A DNA stretch of 64,000 bases from JAXDBM01 sp964460245 (GCA_964460245.1 CAYWTL010000001.1:1-64000); one strand, 5' to 3'; positions 35,176 through 45,272 are shown, counted from the first letter of the stretch. The notes: a model not told the origin generated them from the sequence alone. Numbers and translations: made by a program.

Positions 35176-36603
35176 GTGCAGTACGAAGCGATCATCGGCC
35201 TCGAAATCCACGTGGAGCTCAACTGCCTGACGAAGATGTTCTGCGATTGCCCGAATCGCCCGGGTGACGAGCCCAATCGGAATACCTGTCCCGTCTGCCT
35301 GTGGCTCCCGGGGGCCCTGCCCCGCTTCAGCCGGGAAGCCCTCGAGAAGGCGGCGCTGGCATGCCTCGCGCTGAACTGCGAAATCCAGGAGCGCAGCGCC
35401 TTCGACCAGAAGGTCTACTACTATCCGGACCTGCCGAAGGGTTATCAGCTCTCCCAGGCCCACTTTCCGCTGGCCCGCGGGGGATGGCTCGACATCGCGG
35501 ACGAATCGGGCGCCCCGAAGCGGCTCCGCATTCGACACATCCACATGGAGGAAGACGTGGCCAAGCTCGTCCACGAGCTCGAGGGCCGGATCCCCGTGAG
35601 TCTGGTCGATTTCAACCGGGCCGGGGCGCCCCTCGTGGAGATCGTGACGGAACCCGACATCCGCTCCCCCCACGAAGCCATGGAATTCATCCGGAACCTT
35701 CGGACCCAGATCCGCTACGTGGGAAGCTCCGAGTGCAGCATGGAGACCGGCACGATGCGCGTGGACGCCAACATCTCCATCCGCGAGCAGGGAACGAGCG
35801 CCCTGAACACCAAGGTGGAAGTCAAAAACATGAATTCCGTCCGGCACCTGGGCGACGCGATCGCCTACGAGATCGAACGGCAGATGGCTTCCCTGAAGGC
35901 GGGGGAGGCCATTGTCCTGCACACCCGGCTCTGGGACCCGGAAAAGGGCGCGACCCTGCCGATGCGGGGCAAATTCGAGGGTCCCTGCGTGCCCGATCCG
36001 TCCGTCCCCGAGATCGTCGTCTCCGAGGAGTGGATCGGCCGGATGCGCGGGTCGCTGCCCGAAATGCCGGCGGTGAAGACGTCCCGCTTTCAGAGCGATT
36101 ACGGGCTGCCGAGGGACCTGGCGTCCTCGCTGGCAGGAGACCGGGAATTGTCCGACTATTTCGAGGCCGTCACCCGGAAATCCATCTCGCCGCGCATGGC
36201 CGCCCACTGGCTCATGACGCAGTATCTGCCGGCGCTGCGGGAGAGGCAGCTTTCGATCTTCGGAAACCCCGTGACCCCCGACCGGTTCGCCGACGTCCTG
36301 CAGCGGCTCGAAAAGGACGAGATCAACGCCAATGCGGCCAGGGAAGTCCTTTCGCGGCTGTTCGCGAGCGACGAAACGCCCGATGCCATCATCGAGCAGG
36401 GTGGGTTCCGGCAGGTCTCCGACGCCGCATCCCTGGAAACCCTGGTCGAGCAGGTGCTCGGCTCCCACCCGGCAGCGGTCAGCGACTACAAGTCCGGACA
36501 GGGAAAGGCTCTGGGCTTTCTGATCGGGCAGGTGATGCAGGCCTCGTCCGGCAAGGCCAACCCCAAGCGCGTCCGGGAAATCCTGATGTCGAAGCTGACG
36601 TAA
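35176..36603 (+). CDS. gatB: GatB, Asp/Glu-tRNA amidotransferase subunit B (divergent)
   Basis: A 475-residue protein starting at GTG 35176, two bases after gatA, behind GGAG. Family marks: YEAIIGLEIHVELNC, YYYPDLPKGYQLSQ, HMEEDVAKLVHE, VDANISIREQG, and the C-terminal YqeY-like tail DYKSGQGKALGFLIGQVMQA. The Cys pairs FCDC and CPVC near residues 22 and 39 fit the zinc-type N-terminus. One otherwise highly conserved stretch (DYRYFPEPD in typical GatB) reads FEGPCVPDPSVPEI at 35971-36015. GatB activates the tRNA-bound Asp/Glu with ATP and accepts ammonia; with the altered GatA beside it, function needs testing. Confidence 0.85.
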   Translation: MQYEAIIGLEIHVELNCLTKMFCDCPNRPGDEPNRNTCPVCLWLPGALPRFSREALEKAALACLALNCEIQERSAFDQKVYYYPDLPKGYQLSQAHFPLARGGWLDIADESGAPKRLRIRHIHMEEDVAKLVHELEGRIPVSLVDFNRAGAPLVEIVTEPDIRSPHEAMEFIRNLRTQIRYVGSSECSMETGTMRVDANISIREQGTSALNTKVEVKNMNSVRHLGDAIAYEIERQMASLKAGEAIVLHTRLWDPEKGATLPMRGKFEGPCVPDPSVPEIVVSEEWIGRMRGSLPEMPAVKTSRFQSDYGLPRDLASSLAGDRELSDYFEAVTRKSISPRMAAHWLMTQYLPALRERQLSIFGNPVTPDRFADVLQRLEKDEINANAAREVLSRLFASDETPDAIIEQGGFRQVSDAASLETLVEQVLGSHPAAVSDYKSGQGKALGFLIGQVMQASSGKANPKRVREILMSKLT

Positions 36604-36738
36604 GCCGCGGAAGGCAGGCGGTTCGATCGGCCGGTTTGCCGATGTCAAAACAAATGTAAATAAATACTTTAAGTATGACTTGTAAATGCCCGTTTTTGAT
36701 AATTTTAATTCTTTGCCATTTCAGAATCGCCCTACGTT

Positions 36739-37419
36739 TCAGCGGCTGCTTTGACCCGGCGTTTCCCTCCTGAACAGGCGGTCGCCTGAGGGAGTTCCGG
36801 CTGTGTGTCTGCGGATGAGGCCGATGATCCGTCTGAGCTTCTCAGGATCTTTCTTCCCAGGGGACGCTTCCGCGCCGCTGTTGATGTCCACGGCACGAGG
36901 CGCCACCCGCGTCAGCGCCTTTTCGATGTTTGCCTCGTTGAGGCCCCCGGCCAGGATCAGGGGATGCCGGCGGGCGATCCGGGCGGCGAGGTCCCAGTCG
37001 GCTTCCTTCCCCGTTCCGCCCCGGCGCCCTTTATCGGCGGCATCGAGAAGGAATGCCCCGACGGGATAATCCCGCAGGCGAAAGGCGACATCTTCGGGAC
37101 GGCCGGAAAGGGCCTTGATCAGGACGCTCTGTGGGAAGCGGCGGCAGTATTCCGTTGTTTCATCGCCGTGGAGCTGGATCCGGTCCAGGCCGCAGGCCTT
37201 CTGAATTGCAAGCACCGTTTCCGGCGCCTCGTTCACGAAAACACCGATCCGGGCGACACGGTCCGGCAGAGCGGCAACGATGCGGGCCGCCGCTTCGGGA
37301 GTCACGCGGCGAGGGCTTCCGGCGTAGAAGATGAAGCCCAGGGCATCGGCTCCGCAGGCGGCGGCGTGAAGGGCGTCCGCGACATTCGTGATGCCGCAGA
37401 TCTTGATCTCCGTCAGCAT
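36739..37419 (-). CDS. trpF: Phosphoribosylanthranilate isomerase
   Basis: A 226-residue TIM-barrel enzyme converting phosphoribosylanthranilate to CdRP in tryptophan synthesis. It starts MLTEIKICGITNVADAL with the catalytic Cys in KICGIT. It continues with DALGFIFYAGSPRRVTPE, VQ/IQLHGDE, and LILAGGLNEANI...AVDINSGAE...PGKKDPEKL, which bind the phosphate. It overlaps trpC by seven bases and is the last gene of the trp unit. It ends tail to tail with gatB across 135 bases in which I see no clear intrinsic terminator. The final 20 residues are a non-conserved extension. Confidence 0.92.
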   Translation of the reverse strand: MLTEIKICGITNVADALHAAACGADALGFIFYAGSPRRVTPEAAARIVAALPDRVARIGVFVNEAPETVLAIQKACGLDRIQLHGDETTEYCRRFPQSVLIKALSGRPEDVAFRLRDYPVGAFLLDAADKGRRGGTGKEADWDLAARIARRHPLILAGGLNEANIEKALTRVAPRAVDINSGAEASPGKKDPEKLRRIIGLIRRHTAGTPSGDRLFRRETPGQSSR

Positions 37420-38186
37420 GCCAAGAGCTCCCGCAGCTTTTTCCCGGCATCCGGCGCCGCCATCAGGGCCTCGCCGATCAGGAAGGCGTGTACGCCCGCA
37501 TCCATCAGCCTGCGGATGTCGTCTCTCGCAGCGATGCCGCTCTCGCTGACGACGATGCGGTCCCCGGGGATCCGAGCGGCCATTTCCAGAGTTTTTCCCG
37601 TGTCGGTCCGGAACGTCCGGAGGTCCCGGTTGTTGATCCCGATGATTTCGGCGCCCGCATCGATGGCCTTGTCGAGGTCCTCCTGTTCGTGGACCTCCAC
37701 GAGGGGCGTCATGCCGAGCGATTTCGAAAGCCCGAGATAATCCCGCAGCCGCTCCCGGTCCAGGATGCCGGCGATGAGGAGGAGCGAATCCGCTCCCGCG
37801 GCCCGGGCTTCGTAGATCTGGAAGGGGTCGATGATGAAGTCCTTTCTCAGGACGGGGATGCCGGCGGAGCGGCCGACGGCACGAAGGTCCTCGATGCTGC
37901 CGCCGAAGAACGGCCCGTCGGTGAGCACCGAAACGGCCGCGGCGCCGCGGCGCTCGTAGACGGCGGCCGTTCGAACGGGATCGATTCCTTCCCGGAGAAC
38001 ACCCCGCGAGGGGGACCGGCGTTTCACCTCCGCGATGATCGCACAGTCCCGGCCGGTCAGGGCAGCCCGGAAGTCGCGGGCGGGCGGAGCGGCCAGTGCG
38101 GCCTCTTCGATGCGGGTTCGGGGCGTGCCCCTTCGGGACCGCTCGACCTCCGCTTTCTTGTCGGCGATGATTCGATCCAGGATCAT
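37413..38186 (-). CDS. trpC: Indole-3-glycerol-phosphate synthase
   Basis: A 257-residue TIM barrel closing the indole ring of tryptophan. MILDRIIADKKAEVERSR is the typical N-terminus; the catalytic Lys is in IIAEVKRRSPSRG near residue 50. Further marks are AVSVLTDGPFFGGS, VLRKDFIIDPFQIYEARAAG, IGINNRDLRTF and VVSESGIA. The start ATG overlaps the trpD stop (ATGA), so the longer upstream open frame is not used. It is a stand-alone enzyme, not fused to trpF as in enterobacteria. Confidence 0.93.
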   Translation of the reverse strand: MILDRIIADKKAEVERSRRGTPRTRIEEAALAAPPARDFRAALTGRDCAIIAEVKRRSPSRGVLREGIDPVRTAAVYERRGAAAVSVLTDGPFFGGSIEDLRAVGRSAGIPVLRKDFIIDPFQIYEARAAGADSLLLIAGILDRERLRDYLGLSKSLGMTPLVEVHEQEDLDKAIDAGAEIIGINNRDLRTFRTDTGKTLEMAARIPGDRIVVSESGIAARDDIRRLMDAGVHAFLIGEALMAAPDAGKKLRELLAC

Positions 38187-39201
38187 GGCTTGGCCCAACT
38201 GTGGGTCATTTCGATCAGGGCCTGGAGTTTTTTGGCGGCGGCCCCGCTGTCGATGCACTCCTCCGCAAGGGAGACGCCTTCGCGAATCGCATCGGCCCGG
38301 CCCCCGGCCACGATGGCCAGGGCGGCGTTCAGGAGCACGATCTTCCTTGCGGGACCGTCCCGGCCGGACAGGACGGCCCGCGTGATCTCGGCATTGACGG
38401 CGGCATCGCCGCCGGCGAGGGCCTCGCCGGGAAAGGTCTCGCCGAAGATCTCCACCGGGTCGATATTGTAAGTGCGGACCAGCCCGTCGTTCAGCTCGGA
38501 CACCCGCGTCTCCCCCGTAACGGTCGCCTCGTCCAGGCCGTCGGCGCCATGGACGACGAAGGCCCGCTTCGCGCCCAGGTTCCGCAGGACGCCGGCGAAC
38601 ATCTCCGTCAGGCCGGGGTCATAGACCCCGATGAGCTGGGAAGTGGCGCCGGCCGGGTTCGTCAGGGGCCCCAGCATGTTGAAGACCGTCCGGATGCCGA
38701 TCTCGCGGCGGGGGCCGATCGCGTGCTTCATGGCGCCGTGGAGCCGCGGCGCAAAGAGGAAGCCGATCCCCGCCTGCTGGATGCACTCTTCGACGATCTC
38801 CGGGCCGGCGTCGATATTGACGCCCAGGGCTTCGAGCACGTCGGCGCTGCCGCATCCGCTCGACACGGCGCGGTTTCCGTGTTTGGCCACGGTCAGGCCG
38901 GCCGCGGCCACGACGAAGGCGGCCGTCGTGGAGATGTTGAAGGTGTTTCTCCCGTCCCCGCCGGTGCCGCAGGTGTCCACGATGACCGATGAACGGGCAT
39001 CGATCCGGGTCGCCTTCCAGCGCATGATCCGGGCCGCCCCGGTGACCTCCTCCACCGTCTCGCCCTTGATCCGCAGGGCCGTGATGAAGGCGGCGATCTG
39101 CGCGGGCGTGGCCTTTCCATCCATCACCTCTTCCATGACCTCCATCATCACGGTCTCAGGGAGGTTTTCCTGATTGACGACTTTTACGAGCGCTTCCCGT
39201 A

Positions 39202-39205
<4 letters not shown>
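38183..39205 (-). CDS. trpD: Anthranilate phosphoribosyltransferase
   Basis: A 340-residue enzyme transferring phosphoribose to anthranilate. The PRPP loop DTCGTGGDGRNTFNISTTAA lies near 80-99, followed by KHGNRAVSSGCGSADVLEALG and FLFAPRLHGAMKHAIGPRRE, all expected. ATG 39205 overlaps the trpG stop by four bases, which sets the start. It is not fused to trpG. Positions in the middle of trpEGDCF imply strict co-translation. Confidence 0.94.
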
Positions 39206-39785
<580 letters not shown>

Positions 39786-39789
<4 letters not shown>

Positions 39790-41291
39790 GTCTCCTTCTC
39801 CTTTGTATTGAGATTGAATCCGGCCTCCGCGAGCCGGATGGCCTGCATCATCGCCGCCGCCTTGTTCAGGCACTCCCGGTGCTCCGCCTCGGGGCTGGAA
39901 TCGGCCACAATGCCCGCGCCCACCTGGAGCGAAGCCTTCCCGTCATGAACGAGGATCGTGCGGATGGTGATGCAGAAATCCATATTGCCCGAAAAGCTGA
40001 AATAGCCGACGGCGCCCCCGTAAGGCCCGCGACGCGACGGTTCCAGTTCCTCGATGATCTCCATGGCCCGGACCTTGGGGGCGCCCGTCAGGGTTCCGGC
40101 CGGGAAGGTCGCCCGCAGCACGTCGAAAGCGTCGTTCCCCTGCGCAAGCTGCGCCTGGATGTGGGAAACGAGATGCATGACGTGGGAATACCGCTCCACC
40201 GCCATGAGCTGGTTGACCTGGACGCTTCCGATGCGGGCGATCCGGCCGAGGTCGTTTCGCCCCAGATCGACCAGCATGACGTGCTCCGCCCGCTCCTTCG
40301 GATCCGCCAGCAGCTCGTCGGCCAGACGCCGGTCTTCCTGTTCGGTCGCGCCGCGCCTGCGCGTGCCCGCGATGGGCTTCAGTTCCACCACGCCCTCCTC
40401 CAGCCGGACCATGACTTCCGGCGACGAGCCGATGAGCGCCGTCCCGCCGGTCTTCAGAAAAAAGAGATAGGGCGAGGGGTTCGTGTAGCGGAGCGCCCGG
40501 TAGAGGTCGACGGGATCGATGCCGCACCGTCCGGTAAAGCGCTGGGAGAGGACGACCTGGATGATGTCGCCGGCGGCAATGTACTCCCGCGCCCGGTCGA
40601 CCATGAGCTTGAAGCCGTCCGGGGTCATGTCGGGCCGCAGCTCCGTTTTGGCTGCCGCTTCGACGGGATTTGCGAAGGGGCGTTCCGGGGCGCGGAGCAG
40701 GGCGACCGTGCTCTCGATCCGGCTGGCGGCGCTTTCGTACAATGCCCGAAGATCGTCGCCGTCGTTGACCGTGACGCAGGCCACGACCTTGATGGTGTGG
40801 CGGACGTTGTCGAAGACGACCAGCGTGCCGGTGACGAGGAACACCGCATCGGGAACGCCGGCATCCGCGGGGTGGCGGCTGGGCAGCCTCTCGAAATGGC
40901 GGACCATGTCGTAGCCGAGGAAGCCGACGGCGCCGCCGAAGAAGCGCGGCAGCCCCGGCAGCGGCACCGGGCGATCGCCGTCCAGAATGTTTTTGAGATG
41001 CTGAAGCGGATTGCCTCCGTGTGGAAAGGCGCGCGCTTCTCCATCCTTCTCGAGGATGACCTCGTCCCCCCGGACGGTGAAGATCAGTTGCGGATCGGCC
41101 CCGAGGAAGGTGTAGCGACCCCACTTTTCGCCCCCTTCCACGCTCTCCAGCAGAAAGACATGGGACCGGGCGCTCATTTTCATGAGGGCCGAAACGGGCG
41201 TTTCCGCGTCCGCAAGGATTTCCCGGTAGACGGGGATCAGGTTCCCCGCGCCGGACATCCCGGCAAACGTTTCGAAATCCGGTTCGTACAT
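39786..41291 (-). CDS. trpE: Anthranilate synthase component I
   Basis: A 501-residue chorismate-using enzyme, first step of the Trp branch. HVFLLESVEGGEKWGRYTFL near 35-54 includes the LLES tryptophan-binding motif for feedback inhibition. The catalytic half has DIIQVVLSQRF, YLFFLKTGGTALIGSSPE, PIAGTRRRG and GRNDLGRIA. The start MYEPDFETF at 41291 is preferred because upstream in-frame codons fall inside the terminator hairpins. It follows a leader with a Trp-rich peptide and two terminators, so it is probably controlled both by attenuation and allosterically. Confidence 0.94.
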
Positions 41292-41318
41292 GGCGATGTT
41301 CTCTCTTTTCTTCCCAAT

Positions 41319-41345
41319 AAAAAAAGCCGTGATTCGGGTCACGGC
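41319..41345 (-). terminator. Second intrinsic terminator of the trp leader
   Basis: On the minus strand GCCGTGA (41345-41339) pairs with TCACGGC (41332-41326) across a six-base loop, followed by seven T. It lies only 28 bases before trpE and after the main attenuator. Confidence 0.75.
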
Positions 41346-41370
41346 CTTTCCGGGGTGAATGATTACCAGC

Positions 41371-41409
41371 AAAAAAGCCGTGGAGATCGAGTGGTCTCTC
41401 CACGGCTTT
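41371..41409 (-). terminator. trp attenuator (first intrinsic terminator)
   Basis: AAAGCCGTGGAGA (41409-41397) pairs with TCTCCACGGCTTT (41386-41374), with six T residues at the 3' end. It begins about 26 bases after the stop of the Trp-rich leader peptide, the classical attenuation layout. Confidence 0.85.
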
Positions 41410-41434
41410 CGGTTTTCTTATCGATGGCTAAACG

Positions 41435-41506
41435 TCAGCGGCGGATAAACCCCTCCTGTGCGTTGTGCCACCACCAGTTCATTGTCATTGCAGCGTTCCG
41501 GTTCAT
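41435..41506 (-). CDS. trpL: trp operon leader peptide with three consecutive Trp codons
   Basis: A 23-residue ORF, MNRNAAMTMNWWWHNAQEGF plus IRR, with three adjacent Trp codons at 41468-41476. Ribosome stalling there when Trp-tRNA is scarce would prevent the downstream terminator from forming. An in-frame ATG at 41521 would make 28 residues and has GAAGGA immediately before it; GAAGGA is 13 bases from the ATG at 41506. Either start retains the Trp run. NWWWHNA resembles leader peptides of other proteobacterial trp operons. Confidence 0.85.
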   Translation of the reverse strand: MNRNAAMTMNWWWHNAQEGFIRR

Positions 41507-41560
41507 CTTCGTCTCTGACATTCCTTCGGCACGAGGCTTTTGCGGCCTCAATTGCCGTTT

Positions 41561-41589
41561 CGCATAACAGGCTTTTGCGGGCATGTCAA
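41561..41589 (-). promoter_or_regulatory. trp operon promoter overlapping the end of tyrA
   Basis: On the minus strand TTGACA (41589-41584), 17 bases, TATGCG (41566-41561). The -35 box contains the TGA stop of tyrA, so the trp unit has its own promoter inside a longer co-directional array. Confidence 0.6.
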
Positions 41590-42416
41590 TCGTTTATTTC
41601 GATGAGCTTTTTTCCCCGCGGCGGTTTTTTGTTATCCGGCCGCGGCCGTTCACGGGATGCGCAATCCACGATCCGCTTTCGAAGGGCCTCCGCATCGCCC
41701 CGGCCGACCAGTTCCTTCAGGTCCCGCAAGTTTTTCTCGAAGCGCCGGATCACCTCCGGGATGTCCGGGTTGCCCATGATGATGCCCGCGTAGAGCCCGG
41801 GGCTGCCGCCGAAGACCTTTTCGATCATCTTCAGCCGGGCCCGGAATGTCGGGGTGGAGAACTTTTCCAGCTCCTTCGGATCCATCCCGGTCTCGTGGAG
41901 CGTCAGTCCCATGACGACCGTGTCGAGATGGGTCAGTCCCTGGACGATGGCCATCATCCGGTCGTGGCGCTCCGGCGTCGTCTCGATGACACGGGCCGAA
42001 TGTTCCCGAAACAGCCCCGCGAGCCAATCCAGCCATTTCCGGCCCCGGCCCGGGCACAGCACGATGTTCTGTCCGGCGATGGACAGCACATCCGGCCCGA
42101 AGAGCGGGTGGCAGCCAACGACCTCCGCCGTCGAAGCCTCCAGCATGGCCCGGACCGGTTCCCTTTTCAGGGACGTCAGGTCCATGAGCAGGCCGTCGCC
42201 CCGGACATGGGGCCCCGCCTGCCGGATCACGTCCGGAGTGGCTGCGATCGGGACGCTCACGATCAGGATGTCGCTCTCCCGGGCCATGGCGGGCAGGTCC
42301 GGCGCCGACGCCCTTCCCGCCGTCCGGACCGGGAATCCCGCGACCCGGAAAAAATCCGCGAACCAGCGGCCGATGCCGCCCGTGCCGCCCACGATGCCGA
42401 TGCGAATCTTGCTCAT
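41586..42416 (-). CDS. tyrA: Prephenate dehydrogenase
   Basis: A 276-residue NAD(P)-binding protein. KIRIGIVGGTGGIGRWFADFF is the Rossmann start; VGCHPLFGPDVLSIAGQN near 98-115 and VQGLTHLDTVVMGLTLHE near 158 are the TyrA catalytic-domain motifs. It makes 4-hydroxyphenylpyruvate (or, if arogenate-specific, tyrosine). No chorismate mutase or ACT domain is attached; the mutase is in pheA here. Last gene of the aro unit; ATG overlaps the aroC stop. The C-terminal 20 residues are basic and unconserved. Confidence 0.88.
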   Translation of the reverse strand: MSKIRIGIVGGTGGIGRWFADFFRVAGFPVRTAGRASAPDLPAMARESDILIVSVPIAATPDVIRQAGPHVRGDGLLMDLTSLKREPVRAMLEASTAEVVGCHPLFGPDVLSIAGQNIVLCPGRGRKWLDWLAGLFREHSARVIETTPERHDRMMAIVQGLTHLDTVVMGLTLHETGMDPKELEKFSTPTFRARLKMIEKVFGGSPGLYAGIIMGNPDIPEVIRRFEKNLRDLKELVGRGDAEALRKRIVDCASRERPRPDNKKPPRGKKLIEIND

Positions 42417-43468
42417 GCGCCGATGGCCCTCTGTCTCAGCAGGTGGTCGGCCAGCACGATGCCGACCATGGCCTCGCAGACCGGGAGAATGCGGGGGATG
42501 ACGGACACGTCGTGCCGCCCCCGAATCGAGAGCGTGACCGGGGTTCCGGTTTCATCGATCGTCTCCTGAGGTCTGGAAATGGACGGTATGGGTTTGCAGG
42601 CCACGCGCAGGACGATGTCGCTGCCGTTGGTGATCCCCGCCAGGATGCCGCCGGCATGGTTCGTCCGGAAGCCGTCCGGCCCCAGGGCATCGTTGCACGC
42701 CGAGCCCGTCATCCGCGCCGCCGCGAAGCCCGCGCCCACCTCCACGCCCTTGACCGTTCCGATGCTCATCAGCACCTTGGCCAGGTCGGCGTCGATCTTG
42801 TCGAAGACCGGCGCACCCAAGCCGGCGGGGCACCCGCTGACGACGACCTCGACCACGCCGCCCAGGGAATCGCCGCGTTTCCTCGCCCGCTCGATCCTCC
42901 GTTCCATCTTCCCGGCGGCCTCGGCATCCGGGCAGCGCAGCGGATTGCTCTCCATCTCCGCCGGCGAAAACTTCCGGGCGGCAATGCCCCCCAGCTCCTT
43001 CGTGTAGGCGACCATCCGGATGTTCTCCCGCCCCAGGATTTTTTTCGCGATGGCGCCCGCGGCCACGCGGCCCGCCGTTTCCCGGCCGGAGGCCCGTCCG
43101 CCGCCCCGGTGATCGCGAATGCCGTATTTGCGCTGATAGGTGAAGTCCCCGTGCCCCGGCCGGAAGACCGAACGAAGATCCTCGTAATCGTCGCCGCGGA
43201 CGTCCCGGTTCCGGATGATGAGGGAGATGGGGGTCCCCGTGGTTTTCCCCTCGAATACGCCGGACAGGATCTCCACCCGGTCCGCCTCCCGGCGGGCGGT
43301 CGACGTGGAAACCGCCTGCGGCCTCCGCCGGTCCAGCTCCCGCTGAATATCCGTCTCGCTCAGGGGGATGCGCGGGGGGCACCCGCCCACCACCGCGCCG
43401 ATGGCCGGTCCGTGGGATTCCCCCCACGTGGTGACCCGAAAGAGTGTTCCGATGGAATTGCCTGACAT
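42413..43468 (-). CDS. aroC: Chorismate synthase
   Basis: A 351-residue FMNH2-dependent enzyme for the last common step. It has GNSIGTLFRVTTWGESHGPA, GVFEGKTTGTPISLIIRN, RPGHGDFTYQRKYGIRDHRG and GRASGRETAGRVAAGAIAKK, all signature segments. AAAGGA eight bases ahead of ATG 43468 sets this start; a GTG 18 bases upstream overlaps the aroK stop and is the alternative. Length and motifs are normal. Confidence 0.95.
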   Translation of the reverse strand: MSGNSIGTLFRVTTWGESHGPAIGAVVGGCPPRIPLSETDIQRELDRRRPQAVSTSTARREADRVEILSGVFEGKTTGTPISLIIRNRDVRGDDYEDLRSVFRPGHGDFTYQRKYGIRDHRGGGRASGRETAGRVAAGAIAKKILGRENIRMVAYTKELGGIAARKFSPAEMESNPLRCPDAEAAGKMERRIERARKRGDSLGGVVEVVVSGCPAGLGAPVFDKIDADLAKVLMSIGTVKGVEVGAGFAAARMTGSACNDALGPDGFRTNHAGGILAGITNGSDIVLRVACKPIPSISRPQETIDETGTPVTLSIRGRHDVSVIPRILPVCEAMVGIVLADHLLRQRAIGA

Positions 43469-43482
43469 GGCCGCTTCCTTTC

Positions 43483-44007
43483 TCACCGCATGGTGTGCTT
43501 CATCGCTGCGCGGATCTGCGCGGCGATCTCTTCGACCGTCCGCTCCCCGGTCTCAATGGCCAGGTCGGCCAGCGATCGGTAGAGGGGGGTCCTTTCCCGC
43601 AGCATCCGCTCCGTCTCCGCGGCCGTCCCGCCGTTCGAAAGCGCGGGGCGCTGGCCGTCACCGCCGCAGCCGGCCTCCAGCCTTCGGATAATGGCATCCG
43701 GCTCGGCCGAAAGCCAGACGAAGAATCCGTTCTTCTTCAAGATGGCCGCGTTTTCCCGATCCACAACCGTCCCCCCGCCGATGGCGATGACGCCCCCGTC
43801 GATACCGGCCAGTTCCCGGACCGTCTCCCTCTCCGCGGCGCGGAAGGCCGGCCAGCCGCCGGCGCCGACGATCTCGGCCACCGTCCGGCCGGTCCGCCGC
43901 AGGATCATTTCATCGGTGTCGTAAAAGGGGACCCGCAGCATGCGGGCCAGCATCCTTCCGACGGACGATTTGCCCGTGCAGCGGTACCCCATCAGGACGA
44001 TGTTCAT
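43483..44007 (-). CDS. aroK: Shikimate kinase
   Basis: A 174-residue P-loop kinase phosphorylating shikimate. Walker A is GYRCTGKSS near residues 7-15, DTDEMI is the shikimate-binding motif, GGGTV follows near 80, and the lid contains RTPLYRSLAD. The ATG at 44007 overlaps the aroA stop (ATGA); a GTG nine bases upstream is possible. The last ~15 residues extend beyond the usual end and run into the aroC ribosome site. Confidence 0.92.
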   Translation of the reverse strand: MNIVLMGYRCTGKSSVGRMLARMLRVPFYDTDEMILRRTGRTVAEIVGAGGWPAFRAAERETVRELAGIDGGVIAIGGGTVVDRENAAILKKNGFFVWLSAEPDAIIRRLEAGCGGDGQRPALSNGGTAAETERMLRERTPLYRSLADLAIETGERTVEEIAAQIRAAMKHTMR

Positions 44008-45272
44008 CTCCGCCACTTTTCCAGTTCGTTCCAGAAGCCGGGAAAGGACTTGCCGACGCAGGCCCGGTCCGCGATGCGGATTCCCGGAACGGCAAGTCCC
44101 AGCACGGCGAAGCTCATGGCGATCCGGTGGTCGCCGTACGTCTCCACCTCCGCGCCGTGCAGGCGGGCGCCGCCCTCGACCACGATGCCGTCCTTCCGCT
44201 CCTCCGCGCGGGCGCCGACCCGCCGAAGCTCGCTGACCAGGGCGGCCAGACGGTCGCTTTCCTTCACCCGCAGGTGCGCGACGTTCCGGATCACGGTTCG
44301 GCCGCGGCGGACCGCGGAAAGCGCCGCCAGCGTCGGCACCATGTCGGGCATATCGCCGAGATCGAACGCGAACGGGCCTTCCCGAAGATCCCGCCCGGTC
44401 ACCCGGATCCCGCGGTCCGATGACTCGACCTTCGCCCCGAGCCTCTCCAGGACGGCCAGCAGGCCGGCATCTCCCTGCAGCGTCCGGGCATCCACGTTCT
44501 CGACCCGCACCGTTTCCCGGCAGAGGGCGGCCGCCAGGAAGAAGTAGGAGGCGGAGGAAAAGTCCCCCTCGATCGAGCAGGTGATTCCCCGGTATGCCTG
44601 CCTTCCCCGGACGCGGTACCAGCCGGGCCCCTCGGCAGCGGCCTCGACGCCGAAGTCCCTCATGGCGGCGATCGTCATGTCCACGTAGGGCTGCGAGGGA
44701 ACGCGCCCCCGCACCTCGATCGCGCAGTCCCGCTTTGCGAGCGCGCCGCAGATCAGCAGCGAGGAGATGTACTGGCTGCTGTCGATGTTCGCAAGGACGG
44801 CCCGGCCCCCGGGAATGCCGCGGGCGCGGATGATCACGGGAGGATAGCCCGTCCCGTCCCGGGTGCCGGCATCGACCCCGAAGGATCGCAGGGCCTCCGT
44901 CAAGGGTCCGATCGGCCGCTCGCAGAGCCGCCGGTCACCGGTCAGCACGAAGTCTCCCCGGCCCAGGGAAACGATGCCGGCCAGGAGCCGAATGGCCGTG
45001 CCGTTGTTTCCCAGACGGATCTCCCGGTCCGGGTTGGCGATGTCCCCGGCCGTACCCCGCACAATCAGGTCTTCCCCCCGAAACTCGATCCCGGCGCCGA
45101 GCAGCCCGAGACCGCCCATGAGATGTTCCGTGTCTTCCGACCGCAGGGCGTTTTTCAGCGTGGACTCCCCCTGCGCGAGGGCCGCCAGGACGAGGGCCCG
45201 CTGGGTGTAGCTCTTCGAGCCGGGAACCCGAACCGGCCGGTCGAATTTCCCGATGGTCCCGATCTCCGTCAC
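44004..45272 (-). CDS. aroA: EPSP synthase (3-phosphoshikimate 1-carboxyvinyltransferase)
   Basis: A 422-residue enzyme starting at GTG 45272 overlapping the aroE stop, behind GGAGGAGC. PVRVPGSKSYTQRALVLAAL near residues 12-31 binds phosphoshikimate, LGNNGTAIRLLAGI near 87 corresponds to the PEP-site LGNAGTAMRPL motif, and VKESDRLAAL near 335 is the C-terminal signature. The LGNNGTA stretch has Asn where many enzymes have Ala after Gly-Asn; position and spacing are otherwise normal. The open frame continues far upstream of the GTG but lies over aroE. Confidence 0.93.
   Translation of the reverse strand: MTEIGTIGKFDRPVRVPGSKSYTQRALVLAALAQGESTLKNALRSEDTEHLMGGLGLLGAGIEFRGEDLIVRGTAGDIANPDREIRLGNNGTAIRLLAGIVSLGRGDFVLTGDRRLCERPIGPLTEALRSFGVDAGTRDGTGYPPVIIRARGIPGGRAVLANIDSSQYISSLLICGALAKRDCAIEVRGRVPSQPYVDMTIAAMRDFGVEAAAEGPGWYRVRGRQAYRGITCSIEGDFSSASYFFLAAALCRETVRVENVDARTLQGDAGLLAVLERLGAKVESSDRGIRVTGRDLREGPFAFDLGDMPDMVPTLAALSAVRRGRTVIRNVAHLRVKESDRLAALVSELRRVGARAEERKDGIVVEGGARLHGAEVETYGDHRIAMSFAVLGLAVPGIRIADRACVGKSFPGFWNELEKWRR

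Noticed and set aside
35005..36648. 547-residue open frame opposite gatB
   Set aside because: Shadow ORF produced by high third-position G+C; no family motifs.
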